Source: Saprospiraceae bacterium UBA6168 (GTDB lineage Bacteria; Bacteroidota; Bacteroidia; Chitinophagales; Saprospiraceae). Taken from it: a stretch of 64,000 nucleotides of DNA. The notes below the pieces were generated by a model, which saw nothing but the letters and a program-made list of their open reading frames with translations, was not told the DNA's origin and searched no databases. The translations under genes were made by a program, and so were the position numbers. The DNA lies in the NCBI GenBank assembly GCA_002435785.1, contig DIUC01000032.1:1-64000 (forward strand). The letters are read 5' to 3'. Positions 18,375-27,358 of this stretch are shown one piece after another. Numbering within the stretch: position 1 is the stretch's first letter; each line of letters begins with the position of its first letter.

Positions 18375-18512
18375 GGATTAGTGCTGCAAGCCAGTCCGGA
18401 GATGGTAGCCATTTTGACCCATTTTTTACAAGTCAAACATCATTCAAAGCTTAGTGGAAGGTCGTTTTGGAAATTGAGTGGAAATGGTAAATTAAGGCGA
18501 GCTAACTATCAA

Positions 18513-19070
18513 CTATTCAGGTTTTTCGTCACCAGCAGTTGGGCGGATGGTGTTCAACTTGCCAGTGTCCCCGTAAAACTCAAGCGATTTACGGTTATAG
18601 GCCAATGCGGCCTCCTCTGGTGAGTCAAACATGCCTATGTGCATAGACTTTCCGTTGAGGGAGATGACGGCACGGTAACGTTGGTTTTCTTGGTAAACCC
18701 CTGTATAGCCTGTTTTGCTGCTTGTTTTGCGCTTCCGGCTTGCGACAGCCCTTGAACGGTAAACAATGTTCTCCAACCGACAATCCAACTTGTTATTGTT
18801 CTTGGCCCCAACAAGGTTTTCCGTCTTGGTCTTTGTATCAATCAGGAATTTTTCAGCTACAACTTTGTGGAGGTACAAAGTCTCCGTCATGAACGAGCCA
18901 TCCTCTTTTTTCCAAGTCTTCTGAAAGACCGCACATCCACTTGAATGTTTGCGAAGATTATTGATGAAATCCATTTTTGAAAGGTATGGGTCTGACGTCA
19001 GCCATTCATACACTTCCGCATCAAGCAGAACATTGTCGTCTGCATTTTTGAGTTTGATTTTGTAAAGCAC
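18513..19070 (-). CDS. AP2-domain protein with degenerate HNH-like N-terminal part
   Basis: A 185-residue protein. Residues 118-173 form a clear AP2/ERF DNA-binding domain (KTGYTGVYQENQRYRA, NGKSMHIGMFDSPEEAALAYN). Residues 65-106 resemble the HNH module of AP2-HNH homing endonucleases (LHKVVAEKFLID then NNNKLDCRLENIVY), but the catalytic His-Asn pair expected before the KxxN segment is replaced by NLVGAKNNN, so cleavage activity looks lost. The remaining architecture suggests a DNA-binding protein derived from a homing endonuclease, perhaps a regulator. It stands alone, with two palindromes in its upstream region. Confidence 0.8.
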   Translation of the reverse strand: MLYKIKLKNADDNVLLDAEVYEWLTSDPYLSKMDFINNLRKHSSGCAVFQKTWKKEDGSFMTETLYLHKVVAEKFLIDTKTKTENLVGAKNNNKLDCRLENIVYRSRAVASRKRKTSSKTGYTGVYQENQRYRAVISLNGKSMHIGMFDSPEEAALAYNRKSLEFYGDTGKLNTIRPTAGDEKPE

Positions 19071-19116
19071 GCGTTGTGATTTTTGTTTGTTGTTACTAAC
19101 ACTAACTACACTACCC

Positions 19117-19162
19117 CATAAGAACCTTATGGACCCTTATTTGTTTCATAAGATGTTTTATG
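19117..19162. promoter_or_regulatory. Two CATAAG palindromes 30 bp apart upstream of the AP2 gene
   Basis: CATAAG-AAC-CTTATG spans 19117-19131 and a second, slightly weaker copy CATAAGATGTTTTATG spans 19147-19162. Their left ends are exactly 30 bp apart, close to three helical turns, and they lie 47-92 bases upstream of the AP2-protein start. A third half site CCTTAT occurs at 19135-19140. They are candidate operator sites, possibly for the AP2 protein itself. Confidence 0.45.
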
Positions 19163-19311
19163 CGGCAAATGTTCAAAATAAAAATCACAATGTGTCAAGT
19201 CTGACAGCAATTAATTTGTAATCTATTTGTTTGAATTTAAAATACGTAAAACTCCTTACGGCAAACAATTGTTGAAAGTTATAAGGCAAATAGTAAGTTT
19301 AACCTCAAAAT

Positions 19312-19785
19312 TCAAATCACCTTGTCCGCACAGGAAGAGCTGGCAAATGCGTTCGGTTTTGCCTTGAAAACGAATCCCATGCTCAGGATGTACCCCATCG
19401 CTTCTTTCAATGCCATGTTCGATTGAAAGTTTGGATCGGTGTTGATGTCCGCATGGACTTCGAGTTCTACGTGATAGAAATCCAATAGGTCGCAAAGGCT
19501 ATAAGCAACTTCCACAGACTTGGCGACCTCCAAAATCATCCTTTCTTTCAATTGCATGGTCCTTTCAATTCGGGAATTGTGGATGAACATGAAGCCGCCT
19601 TTTTTTTCTCGTAAAAAGACAATCACCGTTGCAAACTCAACGATACCGTTCCGAACCTGAGAGTCCGAACCAATGCAGACCTTCATCCGATGGCCAGCTT
19701 CCTTTTCACGGATGATAGTAGCTTCCACCGCTTCTTTGATGGGCAAGTCAATGGATTGGCCATTTAACCTTCTCCAATTTTCCAT
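19312..19785 (-). CDS. YkuK-family (DUF458) RNase H-fold protein
   Basis: A 157-residue protein resembling Bacillus YkuK, a predicted ribonuclease H-like fold. The segment MKVCIGSDSQVRNG carries a candidate catalytic Asp on the first strand, with further acidic residues in ELEVHADINTDP. Start 19785 (MENWRRLNG) was preferred; an in-frame Met lies 10 codons earlier. No substrate is known for the family. It is a single-gene unit between the AP2 protein and the permease on the same strand. Confidence 0.7.
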   Translation of the reverse strand: MENWRRLNGQSIDLPIKEAVEATIIREKEAGHRMKVCIGSDSQVRNGIVEFATVIVFLREKKGGFMFIHNSRIERTMQLKERMILEVAKSVEVAYSLCDLLDFYHVELEVHADINTDPNFQSNMALKEAMGYILSMGFVFKAKPNAFASSSCADKVI

Positions 19786-19930
19786 GGGAAATGCTTTTGT
19801 TAGGTAATCTGACAAAATTAATCAACTTGTTGGTAGATTCGGCCAGGATGCTGATAATTTAACCTAAAAATCAAACTGCACAACCATTATTATTTCGCAG
19901 TAGTTCCCATTGGCAGGAGAAAGCACGATT

Positions 19931-21229
19931 TTACTTGAAGCGGATAGCTTTGACAGGACTGATGCGAGTGACCAGCCAAGAAGGGAAAATCAAGAACAAA
20001 AGGATGACGATTAAAGCCAAAACATTCAGGCCCATAACACTGTATAGGTTCAATTCGACGGGTGCCTCGGAGAGGTAGTAATTTTCTTCAGAGAGGCGGA
20101 TGAACCCATATTTTTCTTGCAAATAGCAAAACCAAATGCCAGCAAGGTTTCCAAAAAACAAGCCCAACAGGATAATGTAGGCTGCATTGTACAGAAAAAC
20201 CTTCCGGATACTCCAGTCGGTTTGTCCCAACGATTTCAGGACGCCAATCATGTTTGTACGCTCCAAAATCAGAATCATCAAAGCCGTGACCATGTTGATG
20301 AGACCCACCACGAGCATCAATGCCAGAATCACCACCTCGTTGATGTCTTGCAAGGCCAGCCAATCGAAAATCGCCGGGTATTTTTTTCGGATGCTTTCGC
20401 AATACAGTTCGCCGGGCAGTTCTTCCATGTAGATGTAATCCGAAAACACTTCTATGTCCTGCAAATTGTCAACGGAAACCTCGAAGCCGCCCACCATGTC
20501 GGAGGGCCAGTCGAGCAGTTCTTGCACATTGCGGATGTCCACCATTGCGAACTTTCGGTCGTACTCCTCCAGGCCCGTCTTATAGATTCCAGTGACAATA
20601 AACCTTTTGGCCAAAGCTTCGCCTCCTCTAACGTAATAGAAAATGAACTTGTCGTTCACGCCCAGTTCCAAACGGTCGGCAGTCTGTTTGGACAAAACGA
20701 TGCCGTTTCCAGCACTGTCGGGAAGTTCAATTGGGCCACCTTCAACCAGAAATTTTTCAAAAAAAGAACCATCAAAATCCCTCCCAATCCCTTTCAAAAT
20801 GATGCCCTCAATCTCCTTTTTGGTCTTGATGATGCCAGGCTTTAGTGCAAAAACTTGGACATGGCGAATTCCGCCTTTGGTCTTTTTTTCCACGACCCAC
20901 GGCATTTCCATGCCGAAGATGACGGGACTTTCGGTGTAGGTTATTGGTCCGAGCGTGTCAAGGCTGGGGTAAAAAGTTTGGTTGATGCTGATGGGAACTG
21001 ACTCGCCAGTAGTGCGGTTAATCTGCGTGTTTGTGATGTGGATATGTCCCCAAAAGCCAAAAATCTTTTCGCCAATCTGGTGCTTGAACCCCGAAATCAC
21101 TGCCGTGGAAACAATCATCACGGCCAAACTCAACGCTACCGCCACAATGGCGATGCGCACAATCAAGCCAGTGAACGACTGGCGATTGTTCAAGGATACT
21201 TTTTTGGCGATGAAATAAGGTAGGTTCAT
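19931..21229 (-). CDS. LolC/LolE-type ABC transporter permease
   Basis: A 432-residue inner-membrane permease with the MacB/LolE layout: an N-terminal helix (about residues 20-45, IVRIAIVAVALSLAVMIVST), a large periplasmic domain (about 50-280) and a C-terminal FtsX domain of three helices (EVVILALMLVVGLINMVTAL, ILLGLFFGNLAGIW, LNVLALIVILLFLIF). Such proteins extract lipoproteins from the inner membrane for transport to the outer membrane. Start 21229 (MNLPYFIAKK) gives the usual N terminus. The ATPase partner is not adjacent. Confidence 0.88.
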   Translation of the reverse strand: MNLPYFIAKKVSLNNRQSFTGLIVRIAIVAVALSLAVMIVSTAVISGFKHQIGEKIFGFWGHIHITNTQINRTTGESVPISINQTFYPSLDTLGPITYTESPVIFGMEMPWVVEKKTKGGIRHVQVFALKPGIIKTKKEIEGIILKGIGRDFDGSFFEKFLVEGGPIELPDSAGNGIVLSKQTADRLELGVNDKFIFYYVRGGEALAKRFIVTGIYKTGLEEYDRKFAMVDIRNVQELLDWPSDMVGGFEVSVDNLQDIEVFSDYIYMEELPGELYCESIRKKYPAIFDWLALQDINEVVILALMLVVGLINMVTALMILILERTNMIGVLKSLGQTDWSIRKVFLYNAAYIILLGLFFGNLAGIWFCYLQEKYGFIRLSEENYYLSEAPVELNLYSVMGLNVLALIVILLFLIFPSWLVTRISPVKAIRFK

Positions 21230-21328
21230 TTGGGCAAAGATATTTGAATTGGCGATTGTGGGCCATTTTTTAGAAGGAGGCACTACACCCTTTATTTGTT
21301 GTGGTGGCAAATCTTTGTGTTACTTGGC

Positions 21329-21336
21329 TATTTTTG
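21329..21336 (+). promoter_or_regulatory. Candidate -7 box (TATTTTTG) for tyrS
   Basis: TATTTTTG matches TAnnTTTG, 42 bases upstream of the tyrS ATG at 21379. The -33 element is not recognisable at the usual spacing. Confidence 0.4.
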
Positions 21337-21378
21337 CCGCCTCAAAATCAAAACTCAGCTTCATCCAATATTTTCAAA

Positions 21379-22653
21379 ATGAATTTCATAGAAGAATTGC
21401 GCTGGCGCAACATGTTCCACCAGGCCACCGAATCAGCGGAAGAACACCTCAACTCAGGCATGAGGACTGGCTACATCGGCTTTGACCCTACAGCCCCGGC
21501 ACTCACCATCGGCAATTACGTCCAAATCATGATTTTGACCTTGTTCCAACGTGCTGGCCACCGGCCCATCGTGCTAATGGGCGGCGCAACGGGTAGGATT
21601 GGAGACCCATCCGGCAGGGATAGCGAGCGTGAAATGAAGACTTTTGACGAGTTGGATGGCAACCTCGCCCGCCAGCAAGCCCACTTGATGCGGCTGCTTG
21701 AATTTGGCGACAAAGGAAATCAGGCCATCCTTTGCAACAACCTTGATTTCTACAAGAACATGGACGTACTGACCTTCCTCCGGGATGTGGGCAAGACCTT
21801 GACCGTCAATTACATGCTCTCCAAGGAAAGTGTCCAGAACCGACTCGAAAACGGCATTTCCTTTACGGAGTTCAGCTACCAGTTGCTGCAAGCCAACGAT
21901 TTTCAGCGGCTTTACAAAGATTACGGCTGCACCGTTCAGATGGGCGGCAGCGACCAATGGGGCAATATAACAGCAGGTACTGAATTTATCAGGAGGAACC
22001 TCTCGGAAAAAGCACATGCTATCACCACGCCCTTGCTTACCAAGGCCGATGGCAAGAAGTTCGGAAAGTCGGACCAGGGGAATATCTGGCTGGATCCCAA
22101 CTTCACTTCCCCATACAAGTTTTACCAGTTTTGGATAAATGCAGACGACAAGGATTTGCCTAAGTTGATGCGTTATTTTACCCTAAAATCAAGGGAAGAG
22201 GTAGAGGCTTTGGAGGTAGAATTTTCGGGCAATCCAGCCGCTTTAAAGCGGATTTTGGCAGAGGAACTTACTGTCCGCATTCACTCAGCGCCAGTTTTCA
22301 AGGCAGTGATGAACGTTTCTGAATTACTGTTCAACAGCAAAGCAGGGAAAGAAACGCTTTTTGAGTTGGGAGAAAAAGACTTGGAGACGGTTGCAGGGGA
22401 GATACCGAGTTTTGAAGTACCGAAAACAGCCCTGGCAAATGGCGTGGGCATCATAGAGTTGATGTCAGAGGTCACTAATATGCTGCCATCAAAAGCAGAG
22501 GCAAAAAGGGCAATTCAAGGGCAAGCTGTGTCGGTCAACAAAGAAAAAATCACAAGATTGGAGGCCGTTGTGAATCATGAGTCGCTGCTACATGGCAAGT
22601 ACATCCTCCTTGAAAATGGCAAGAAAAACAAGGTGATGTTGGTGGTGAAATAA
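21379..22653 (+). CDS. tyrS: Tyrosyl-tRNA synthetase with altered HIGH motif
   Basis: A 424-residue class I synthetase that charges tRNA-Tyr. The Rossmann core shows GFDPTAPALTIGNYVQIM, GGATGRIGDPSGRDSE, the Tyr-binding FSYQLLQANDF, GGSDQWGNITAG, and the KMSKS-equivalent KKFGKSDQGN; an S4-type RNA-binding domain ends the protein (from about residue 355). The HIGH motif is TIGN at residues 43-46, whereas bacterial enzymes normally have HIGH or HIGN there, so the first catalytic His is Thr. Everything else looks intact and functional. Start 21379 gives the usual MNFxEELxWRxM N terminus. Confidence 0.95.
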   Translation: MNFIEELRWRNMFHQATESAEEHLNSGMRTGYIGFDPTAPALTIGNYVQIMILTLFQRAGHRPIVLMGGATGRIGDPSGRDSEREMKTFDELDGNLARQQAHLMRLLEFGDKGNQAILCNNLDFYKNMDVLTFLRDVGKTLTVNYMLSKESVQNRLENGISFTEFSYQLLQANDFQRLYKDYGCTVQMGGSDQWGNITAGTEFIRRNLSEKAHAITTPLLTKADGKKFGKSDQGNIWLDPNFTSPYKFYQFWINADDKDLPKLMRYFTLKSREEVEALEVEFSGNPAALKRILAEELTVRIHSAPVFKAVMNVSELLFNSKAGKETLFELGEKDLETVAGEIPSFEVPKTALANGVGIIELMSEVTNMLPSKAEAKRAIQGQAVSVNKEKITRLEAVVNHESLLHGKYILLENGKKNKVMLVVK

Positions 22654-22669
22654 AGTGATTTGCGGAGCC

Positions 22670-23893
22670 TTACTCCTTGAACGGGTTCCGAGCAACCCAA
22701 TCAGCGGCAGGTTTCAGGTATTCCACGATGGGTGGCAATATCTTGTTAGTCAGCCTGTTGTTTGCCCGGATATAGCAGAGCATCTCGTGTGCCTCCGCAC
22801 CCAGTGTGCTTTTGATTTCCATCGCTGTTCGAGCATATACCACTTTTTGATACCGGTGCTCGATTCCCATCTTTAACATGTCGAACAACATGTTGTGATA
22901 GATATGGTACTCTCGGTTCAGGCCCGCCTCAAACCCGAGGAAGTGGGCCTCCAGTTCCTGGTGGTTTTGAATGGTGGTGAAATATCCAATCAATTGGTCG
23001 TTGAGGAAATACCCAAAAAGCCTGAAACAATCCCCAAGCTGCCGTTTGAGGTTAGGCAGGTAGTTTTCATTGAGCGCCACCATGTTGAAATCTTGGTTTT
23101 CTACCACGGACCTGTACAGTTCAAACAACCTTTTTTGGTAGCTGTATATTTGGCTTTCAGTCAGTTCCCTTTTTTCAATGCCGTCCAAGCTCTTGAACGC
23201 TTTGCGTGCCCGAACCTTGTATTTTGAGGAAATATCGGCCATGTAATCCTCAAATGTCAACCAGTTTTCCCTAATCTTGAGCACCATGTTGGGGTGAAAG
23301 GTGAACTCCCGGAACTTGCGGTCGGTCAACACTTTTACCGGAGCACGATGTTCCTCTGCGATGTCCTTGATGAAAATCCCGTCTATATTTATGGACATTG
23401 ATTCCAGCGTAGACTGCGTGATGATGAGCGCTTCTTCCAGCAAGTCAAAAGCAGTGGACTTGTCAATTTTGGCTGGAAAATAAAAACCGTGTTCTCCGGT
23501 GAGCAGCAAGTTCCCACAAACGATTAGGTTGCGATTCTTGCCTGCTACAAAGTTTCGGACTATCCTGCCAAAAGCTCGCACCAAGCATGGGTATTTGTCC
23601 TTTTCCTCTGTGGATTGGATGCTTTCCCCAACGCTGAATGGGGAAATTTGGCAATAGGCGACACCGATAGGTTGTTGGTTTTTGTAAAAAATAAGGTAGC
23701 AAAACCGCATCCCGTTAGGCGGGGCAGTTTCCAATGCGCTGAGGTAGGGGGTGTGCAAGAAACTGTTGTCAGGGGGAGCGGCCTTTGCCCAATCGTCAGG
23801 CAAATCCTCCACATGGTGGAAGACGCTAAAATCGAACCCTTGATTTGAAAGTGGTTCTTTTTTGTTCACCAGTAGAATGGGATTGGCTGACAC
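22670..23893 (-). CDS. GNAT-fold acyltransferase-like protein
   Basis: A 407-residue cytoplasmic protein of the peptidoglycan-bridge/BioF2-like acetyltransferase group. Recognisable parts are the early SFLHTPYLSALETAPP segment, a middle region with SSKYKVRARKAFK, and the C-terminal GNAT repeat with IGYFTTIQNHQELEAHFLGF and NREYHIYHNMLFDMLKMGIE. Substrate is not evident. It converges with tyrS, with only 16 bases between the stop codons. Confidence 0.68.
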   Translation of the reverse strand: MSANPILLVNKKEPLSNQGFDFSVFHHVEDLPDDWAKAAPPDNSFLHTPYLSALETAPPNGMRFCYLIFYKNQQPIGVAYCQISPFSVGESIQSTEEKDKYPCLVRAFGRIVRNFVAGKNRNLIVCGNLLLTGEHGFYFPAKIDKSTAFDLLEEALIITQSTLESMSINIDGIFIKDIAEEHRAPVKVLTDRKFREFTFHPNMVLKIRENWLTFEDYMADISSKYKVRARKAFKSLDGIEKRELTESQIYSYQKRLFELYRSVVENQDFNMVALNENYLPNLKRQLGDCFRLFGYFLNDQLIGYFTTIQNHQELEAHFLGFEAGLNREYHIYHNMLFDMLKMGIEHRYQKVVYARTAMEIKSTLGAEAHEMLCYIRANNRLTNKILPPIVEYLKPAADWVARNPFKE

Positions 23894-24104
23894 TTCAATA
23901 GATGGGCGAAAAGCATGGTTGAGCAGGTGTTGGCTTTTTTAGAAAAATGTTCGGCTGCACAATTCAACTGTGATGCTGCAAACATGTTTCAAATTTTTGC
24001 ATTAAATAACAGCCAACCCAAATGATAGTTCTGTCTGCCTAAAAAAGTTTGTTTCGAGCTATCGGCTTCGGATTTGTACCGATTTGAACTGTAAAAAATC
24101 GATC

Positions 24105-26519
24105 TCAAAATCTGTATGGTTCTGCCTCTTCCATCAATTTGAGAATGGTTTCATACACATCTTCAGCACTTGGCTTTGAGAAATAATCCCCATCAGAGCC
24201 ATACGGCGGTCGGTGCGCTTTTGCAGTCAAAGTAATGGGTTGGCTGTCAAGAAATTTGTAGCCGCCCTGCACTTCGAGCACCTCCCGCATCATGTATCCT
24301 GTGGCGCCGCCGGGCAAGTCTTCATCCATAAAGACAATCCGGTTGGTCTTTTTCAAGGATGCAACAATAAGGTGGTCAATGTCGAATGGGAGAAGTGTTT
24401 GAACATCAATCAGCTCGACAGAGATGCCGGTCTGTTCCAACAATTTGATGCCTTCCAAAGCTACCCTGATATTGGAGCCGTAGGTTACCAATGTAACATC
24501 GGTACCTGTTTTCATTACTTCCGGTACGCCAAGCGGCACGGTGTAGGTTCCGATATTGTCGGGCATTTTTTCTTTCAAACGATAGCCGTTCAGGCATTCG
24601 ATGATCAGTGCTGGGTCGTCGGAGTGCAGCATGGTATTGTACATGCCTGCTGCCTGCACGAAATTGCGAGGAGTGAGTACGTAAATACCTCGCAATGAAT
24701 TGATTATCATACCTAATGGCGAACCTGAATGCCAAATCCCTTCCAGCCGGTGTCCCCTGGTGCGGATGATGGCAGGGGCTTGCTGCATCCCATTGCTTCT
24801 GTATCTTAGCGTTGCGAGGTCGTCGGACAAGGGGGCAAGGCCATACATAAGGTAGTCCAAATACTGGATTTCGGCGATGGGGCGGAGGCCACGCATTGCC
24901 ATGCCGATAGCTTGCCCCATTATCGTCCACTCACGTATGCCGGTATCGAAAACACGGTCTTCACCGTACTTTTCCTGCATCCCCATGAAGCCTTGGTTCA
25001 CTCCGCCAATTTTCCCTACATCTTCGCCGAAGGCAAACAATTCTGGATGTTTTTCCAATGCCAAATCGAAAAAATGATTCAGGACCTCGAACCCGTTTTT
25101 GATTGGTGAGTTTTCCGAGTAAACGGGCGGAATAACAGGCACGTTCAATGCCGCATATTTGCTGGTGCTGTATAGGTGTGAGTGATAGCGTTTATGGGCA
25201 ATGTTCCTTGCTTTATCAAGCCAAGCCTCCAGGGCTGCTGTTCCTTCCCCTCTTTTTTTTCTTACTTTGAAAAGCAGTTGACGCCCATTTTTCACCAAGT
25301 CTGAGTAATGGGGCATCGTTAGGCTGTCAAATTCTTTCCGCAATGCAAGTATTTGGTCATCTTGCGGCGCCTCACCAATAATTTTGGTGTAAATGTTTTC
25401 AAGTGTTTCCCGCTCGGATTTGATGGGTTCGTTGTATGCCTTCCATGCTCGGTCCTTACATTCCTTCACGTAAGCCTTGGCTTTGATTTCCAAACTTTCG
25501 ACTTCCTCGGTTGATGCCAAGCCAGCATCCACAATCCATCGGGCCATGACTTTGTTGCAATCAATTTCCCGCTCCCATGCAAGTCGTTCTTGGGATTTGT
25601 AACGCTCGTGAGAGCCGGAGGTGGAGTGGCCAAGTTGCTGCGTACACTCTTCAATATGTACGATGGCGGGTACATGGCTCGTCCGTACTTTATCGGCTGC
25701 CATTTCATAGAGTTCGCAAAGGGCCGGGTAGTTCCAGCATTTTTCCACGTAAATCTCAAAGCCCTGTCCTTTCTCATTTACCCTGAACCCCTCCAAAACG
25801 GTAGAAATGTTCCCCTTTGTGGTTTGGTATTCACGAGGCACTGAGATGCCATAGCCGTCGTCCCAAATGGACACCATCATTGGTAGTTTCTGGACGCCAG
25901 TGGCGTTGATGGCCTCCCAAAAAACACCCTCGGAGGTAGATGCGTCGCCAATGGTGCAAAAGCAGATTTCATTGCCATTTTCTGAAAACCGGGTAGAGGT
26001 GGCCAATCCAGGGATTTGTCGGAATTTTTTGGAAGCGAGGGATAAACCTACTGCCCTTGCCATCTGACCGCCGGTGCTCGAAATGTCAGATGAAATATTG
26101 AATAGGTTTCGGTGGTCAAGCCATTCTCCGTTTTCTTCAATCAATGGAGAGGCAAAGTGGCTGTTCATCTGCCTGCCGCCTGACCAAGGGTCGTTCTCTG
26201 TGTCTGCATACAACTGAGCGAAGAAATCCTCCACGCTCGCCAATCCCAGCGCAAAAACCAAGGTTTGGTCCCTGTAGTAGCCTGACCGCCAATCTCCCTT
26301 CTTGAATGCCCTCGCCATCGCAACTTGAGGCACTTCCTTGCCATCACCGACGATACCAAATTTTGCTTTGCCACTCAATACTTCTTTCCTCCCCAAAATG
26401 CTGGCCTCCCTGCTGACACAGCAAATCCAATAGTCACGTAAGACTTCGGACTTGTACTTTTCTTCAATGGAAATGCCTGTTTTTGTGCCGATGATGTCTG
26501 AAATTGGAGATTCAATCAT
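24105..26519 (-). CDS. 2-oxoacid dehydrogenase E1, alpha and beta fused (branched-chain type)
   Basis: An 804-residue thiamine-diphosphate enzyme joining both E1 subunits in one chain. The alpha part (to about residue 420) has the ThDP motif GDASTSEGVFWEAIN and the phosphorylation-loop-like HSTSGSHERYK; the beta part (from about 470) has FGEDVGKIGGVNQGF, IQYLDYLMYGLAP and VFMDEDLPGGATGYM. The sequence is closest to the 2-oxoisovalerate/pyruvate-type E1 found fused in many Bacteroidota. It would feed an E2 lipoyl acyltransferase encoded elsewhere. Start 26519 was preferred over an upstream frame extension that lacks family similarity. Confidence 0.92.
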   Translation of the reverse strand: MIESPISDIIGTKTGISIEEKYKSEVLRDYWICCVSREASILGRKEVLSGKAKFGIVGDGKEVPQVAMARAFKKGDWRSGYYRDQTLVFALGLASVEDFFAQLYADTENDPWSGGRQMNSHFASPLIEENGEWLDHRNLFNISSDISSTGGQMARAVGLSLASKKFRQIPGLATSTRFSENGNEICFCTIGDASTSEGVFWEAINATGVQKLPMMVSIWDDGYGISVPREYQTTKGNISTVLEGFRVNEKGQGFEIYVEKCWNYPALCELYEMAADKVRTSHVPAIVHIEECTQQLGHSTSGSHERYKSQERLAWEREIDCNKVMARWIVDAGLASTEEVESLEIKAKAYVKECKDRAWKAYNEPIKSERETLENIYTKIIGEAPQDDQILALRKEFDSLTMPHYSDLVKNGRQLLFKVRKKRGEGTAALEAWLDKARNIAHKRYHSHLYSTSKYAALNVPVIPPVYSENSPIKNGFEVLNHFFDLALEKHPELFAFGEDVGKIGGVNQGFMGMQEKYGEDRVFDTGIREWTIMGQAIGMAMRGLRPIAEIQYLDYLMYGLAPLSDDLATLRYRSNGMQQAPAIIRTRGHRLEGIWHSGSPLGMIINSLRGIYVLTPRNFVQAAGMYNTMLHSDDPALIIECLNGYRLKEKMPDNIGTYTVPLGVPEVMKTGTDVTLVTYGSNIRVALEGIKLLEQTGISVELIDVQTLLPFDIDHLIVASLKKTNRIVFMDEDLPGGATGYMMREVLEVQGGYKFLDSQPITLTAKAHRPPYGSDGDYFSKPSAEDVYETILKLMEEAEPYRF

Positions 26520-26824
26520 GCTTAAATAAGTTGGTTGTGAGCAATATTTGGAATGTGGGTTGGGTGAAATTTGGGAAAAAATCAAGGTGAATTAACAAAA
26601 CAAAATTTTAACAATGGACAGAAAGCGCCCGCAAAAATATAGAAAAGTTGGAGAACAAAGCGATGCATTGGCAAGATTAATGTGCGGAAGCCTGTTAACA
26701 ACAGGGTGAACACAGTTAACATGTCGTTAACCGCCAAAATAGCCAAACCCCTTTCGCTTTGTGGATTTTACGCTTACTTTTGTACCGTCAATAAGACATC
26801 AACTAACATAAAATTTTATATCCA
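26520..26824. other. Divergent intergenic region with phased GTTAAC sites and a promoter
   Basis: This stretch between the divergent E1 and DUF1573 genes has no coding potential. It contains three GTTAAC palindromes (26694-26699, 26715-26720, 26726-26731), the first inside a larger inverted repeat CCTGTT-AAC-AACAGG (26691-26705), and a -7 box TACTTTTG at 26775-26782. Confidence 0.6.
26775..26782 (+). promoter_or_regulatory. Candidate -7 box (TACTTTTG) for the DUF1573 gene
   Basis: TACTTTTG fits TAnnTTTG and lies 42 bases upstream of the ATG at 26825. The -33 region has TTTC rather than TTTG at the expected distance. Confidence 0.5.
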
Positions 26825-27268
26825 ATGAAAAGTTTTCTTTCAATTTTCGCTTTCCTTGCCATGTTTGGCACTGTATCTTTTGCGCAAGGCACTACCACTG
26901 GCCCTGTAATGAAGTTTGAAACCTTGGAAATCAACTATGGTGACATCCTCCAAGGCAAACAAAGCGACCCAGAAGCAGTTCGGGTATTCAAATTTACGAA
27001 CACTGGTAACGAGCCGCTCATCATCAGCAATGCCAAAGGAAGTTGTGGATGCACCGTTCCAAGTTATCCAAAAGAGGCAATCCTTCCAGGTAAGTCCGCC
27101 AATATTGAGGTGCGCTACGACATTGCACGCCTTGGCCCATTCCAGAAGAATGTCACTATCACTACCAACGAAACAAACTCCACGCATACACTTACCATAA
27201 AGGGCAAGATTAATCCTAAGCCCTCAGAAGAAAGTGTTCCTGCCAGCCAAAGCGGTTTTGGTGGGTAA
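26825..27268 (+). CDS. Exported DUF1573-domain protein
   Basis: A 147-residue secreted protein: signal peptide MKSFLSIFAFLAMFGTVSFAQ, then one Ig-like DUF1573 domain (about residues 30-130) with the typical FKFTNTGNEPLIISNAKGSCGCT, where the SCGC pair is characteristic of the family, and FQKNVTITTNE. Function of the family is unknown; it is very common in Bacteroidota. Single-gene unit, with its own promoter candidate and a terminator. Confidence 0.9.
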   Translation: MKSFLSIFAFLAMFGTVSFAQGTTTGPVMKFETLEINYGDILQGKQSDPEAVRVFKFTNTGNEPLIISNAKGSCGCTVPSYPKEAILPGKSANIEVRYDIARLGPFQKNVTITTNETNSTHTLTIKGKINPKPSEESVPASQSGFGG

Positions 27269-27291
27269 TTCGTCCAAATAAAGAAACCGAA

Positions 27292-27326
27292 GAAAGGCCC
27301 ACGGATTGAAAAGTCCGTGGGCTTTC
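27292..27326 (+). terminator. Terminator after the DUF1573 gene
   Basis: GAAAGGCCCACGGA at 27292-27305 pairs with TCCGTGGGCTTTC at 27314-27326 with one bulged base and an 8-nt loop, 23 bases beyond the stop codon. The T run is short and interrupted. Confidence 0.75.
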
Positions 27327-27358
27327 CTATTTTCACCCCTTCTAAAACGAATGCTTGA

